Source: Crocosphaera sp. (lineage in GTDB: Bacteria > Cyanobacteriota > Cyanobacteriia > Cyanobacteriales > Microcystaceae). Taken from it: 62,629 nucleotides of DNA. A program made the position numbers and the translations under genes. The notes under the pieces are model-generated. The model was given only the letters and a program-made list of their open reading frames with translations. It was not told the DNA's origin and searched no databases. Where the stretch lies: contig NZ_JASJEB010000029.1 of NCBI RefSeq assembly GCF_030064895.1, forward strand, positions 1-62,629. Reading direction: 5' to 3'. Positions 62,028 through 62,629 of this stretch are shown here, in pieces (within the stretch, counting starts at the first letter, position 1; the number at the start of each line of letters is the position of its first letter).

Positions 62028-62402
62028 TTATTGATTTTTTAAACGCTCTAACTCTTCTTGTAAAGATTCTACTTGTTGTTTAAGATTGTCTAAATTTTCT
62101 TGTTTTGATGTTTCTGTTTTTTCTTCATCTTCTTCGGAAACAATTTCAATTAAACGAGGTTCTTTTTGCTCATTTTTTTCAGTTTCACTCGGGTTAACTT
62201 GTTGCGCTTGCTGAATCATGTCATCTACATATTTTTTAGCTTCTTCTGCGGTTATTTCTCCTCTGGCCACCATTTCATCAGCTACTTTCTGAGCTTGATT
62301 TTTTAATTCTTGTATAGTAGTTCCTCCTTTTTCTGCTGCATAGGAAGCAATACCTACCCCAAGATAGAATGCTTTTTGTACTAAGTTACCTAGATCAGCC
62401 AT
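62028..62402 (-). CDS. Phasin-like helical protein
   Basis: About 124 residues from ATG 62402 (MADLGNLVQKAFYLGVGIASYAAEKGG). Helical and highly charged: KNQAQKVADEMVARGEITAEEAKKYVDDMIQQAQQ is the pattern of polyhydroxyalkanoate-granule phasin-like proteins, and the C-terminal 40 residues form a coiled coil (LDNLKQQVESLQEELERLKNQ). A structural or granule-binding role is plausible, but the family is weakly defined. It is followed directly by the Cys-tail gene. Confidence 0.65.
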   Translation of the reverse strand: MADLGNLVQKAFYLGVGIASYAAEKGGTTIQELKNQAQKVADEMVARGEITAEEAKKYVDDMIQQAQQVNPSETEKNEQKEPRLIEIVSEEDEEKTETSKQENLDNLKQQVESLQEELERLKNQ

Positions 62403-62450
62403 ATTGTCCTCAAGTTTACTCTTTATTTCAATTATAACGAAACACGGGAT

Positions 62451-62629
62451 GTTCAAAACTCCTGTTTTTAAAGAGGAGATGTTGAACGACTCGGCATTTA
62501 AAAATGCCGTGAATATGATATAATAGGAATAGTCAGTATAAGACTTTAAAACCTACCGGGGGACTCTCGGAAAGTACACGCCCAACACCTGAATTGGCAG
62601 GGTTTAAGGAAATATCACTACGCCTAAAC
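62451..62629 (+). other. Structured region at the window end
   Basis: Two hairpins: GTTCAA...TTGAAC with an inner CTCCT/AGGAG (62451-62487), and CGGCATTT-AA-AAATGCCG (62492-62509). A TATAAT box at about 62519 is followed by GC-rich DNA (ACCGGGGGACTCTCGGAAAG, then CACGCCCAACACC) that differs from nearby intergenic DNA. It could start an RNA gene or an IS200/IS605-type end. The window stops before this can be resolved. Confidence 0.35.

Overview
The window comes from a cyanobacterium, most likely a low-GC unicellular diazotroph of the Crocosphaera/Cyanothece type. The supporting evidence is the ndhC-ndhK-ndhJ operon, the clpR-clpP pair, a COP23 circadian-protein relative, phylloquinone genes (menA, menF), glcE-glcF, many HIP1 octamers (GCGATCGC), Uma2 genes, and abundant 7-8 bp tandem repeats in the intergenic DNA. 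The genus is an inference; no rRNA or tRNA gene is present to confirm it.

Layout. 0-2 kb: octamer repeat array, grxC-gshB, one Uma2 gene. 2.1-2.6 kb: a graveyard holding a second Uma2 remnant and the N-terminus of a Tn5-type transposase. 2.75-6.65 kb: four exported proteins in a row (M48 metalloprotease, COP23-domain protein, trypsin-like protease, DUF4344 HExxH protein). 6.8-9.3 kb: divergent menA/menF. 9.4-11.7 kb: an unusual CBS-NeuB-SAF-TIM-barrel fusion. 12-13.5 kb: small unknown genes. 13.7-18.1 kb: clpR-clpP, an orphan antitoxin-like gene, a dead NACHT gene fragment and ndhCKJ. 18.2-21.8 kb: a hydrolase, lepA, a membrane protein.

21.9-44.6 kb is a large phosphonate region, read mainly on the minus strand: phnD-C-E-E-G-H, a second phnD-C-E transporter, then an interruption (NACHT-GUN4 NTPase, TauE/SafE permease, RNA ligase, and a plus-strand phnM), then phnI-J-K, a membrane propeller-NACHT NTPase, phnL and phnM. 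Together the genes would import phosphonates, couple them to ribose triphosphate (GHI with L), release the pyrophosphate (M) and cleave the C-P bond (J, with K). phnN and phnP are not in the window.

44.8-50.5 kb is accessory: a P-loop ATPase overlapping a TPR protein, a double RNase III-fold protein that has lost its active site, and twin Uma2 genes. 50.5-62.6 kb is more ordinary: GH57, an FtsL-like protein before ftsI, a membrane glycosyltransferase, glcE-glcF, a SanA/YdcF protein and two small proteins.

A second theme is the intergenic DNA. Several short, probably non-autonomous elements with distinct terminal inverted repeats each carry a core of degenerate 7-8 bp tandem repeats. They sit tightly behind stop codons or before start codons, especially within the phosphonate region. 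The best candidates for little-described biology are the propeller-NACHT protein with nearly identical 120-bp repeats, the NACHT-GUN4 fusion, the ATPase-TPR pair, the exported protease/COP23 quartet and the dead tandem RNase III protein.
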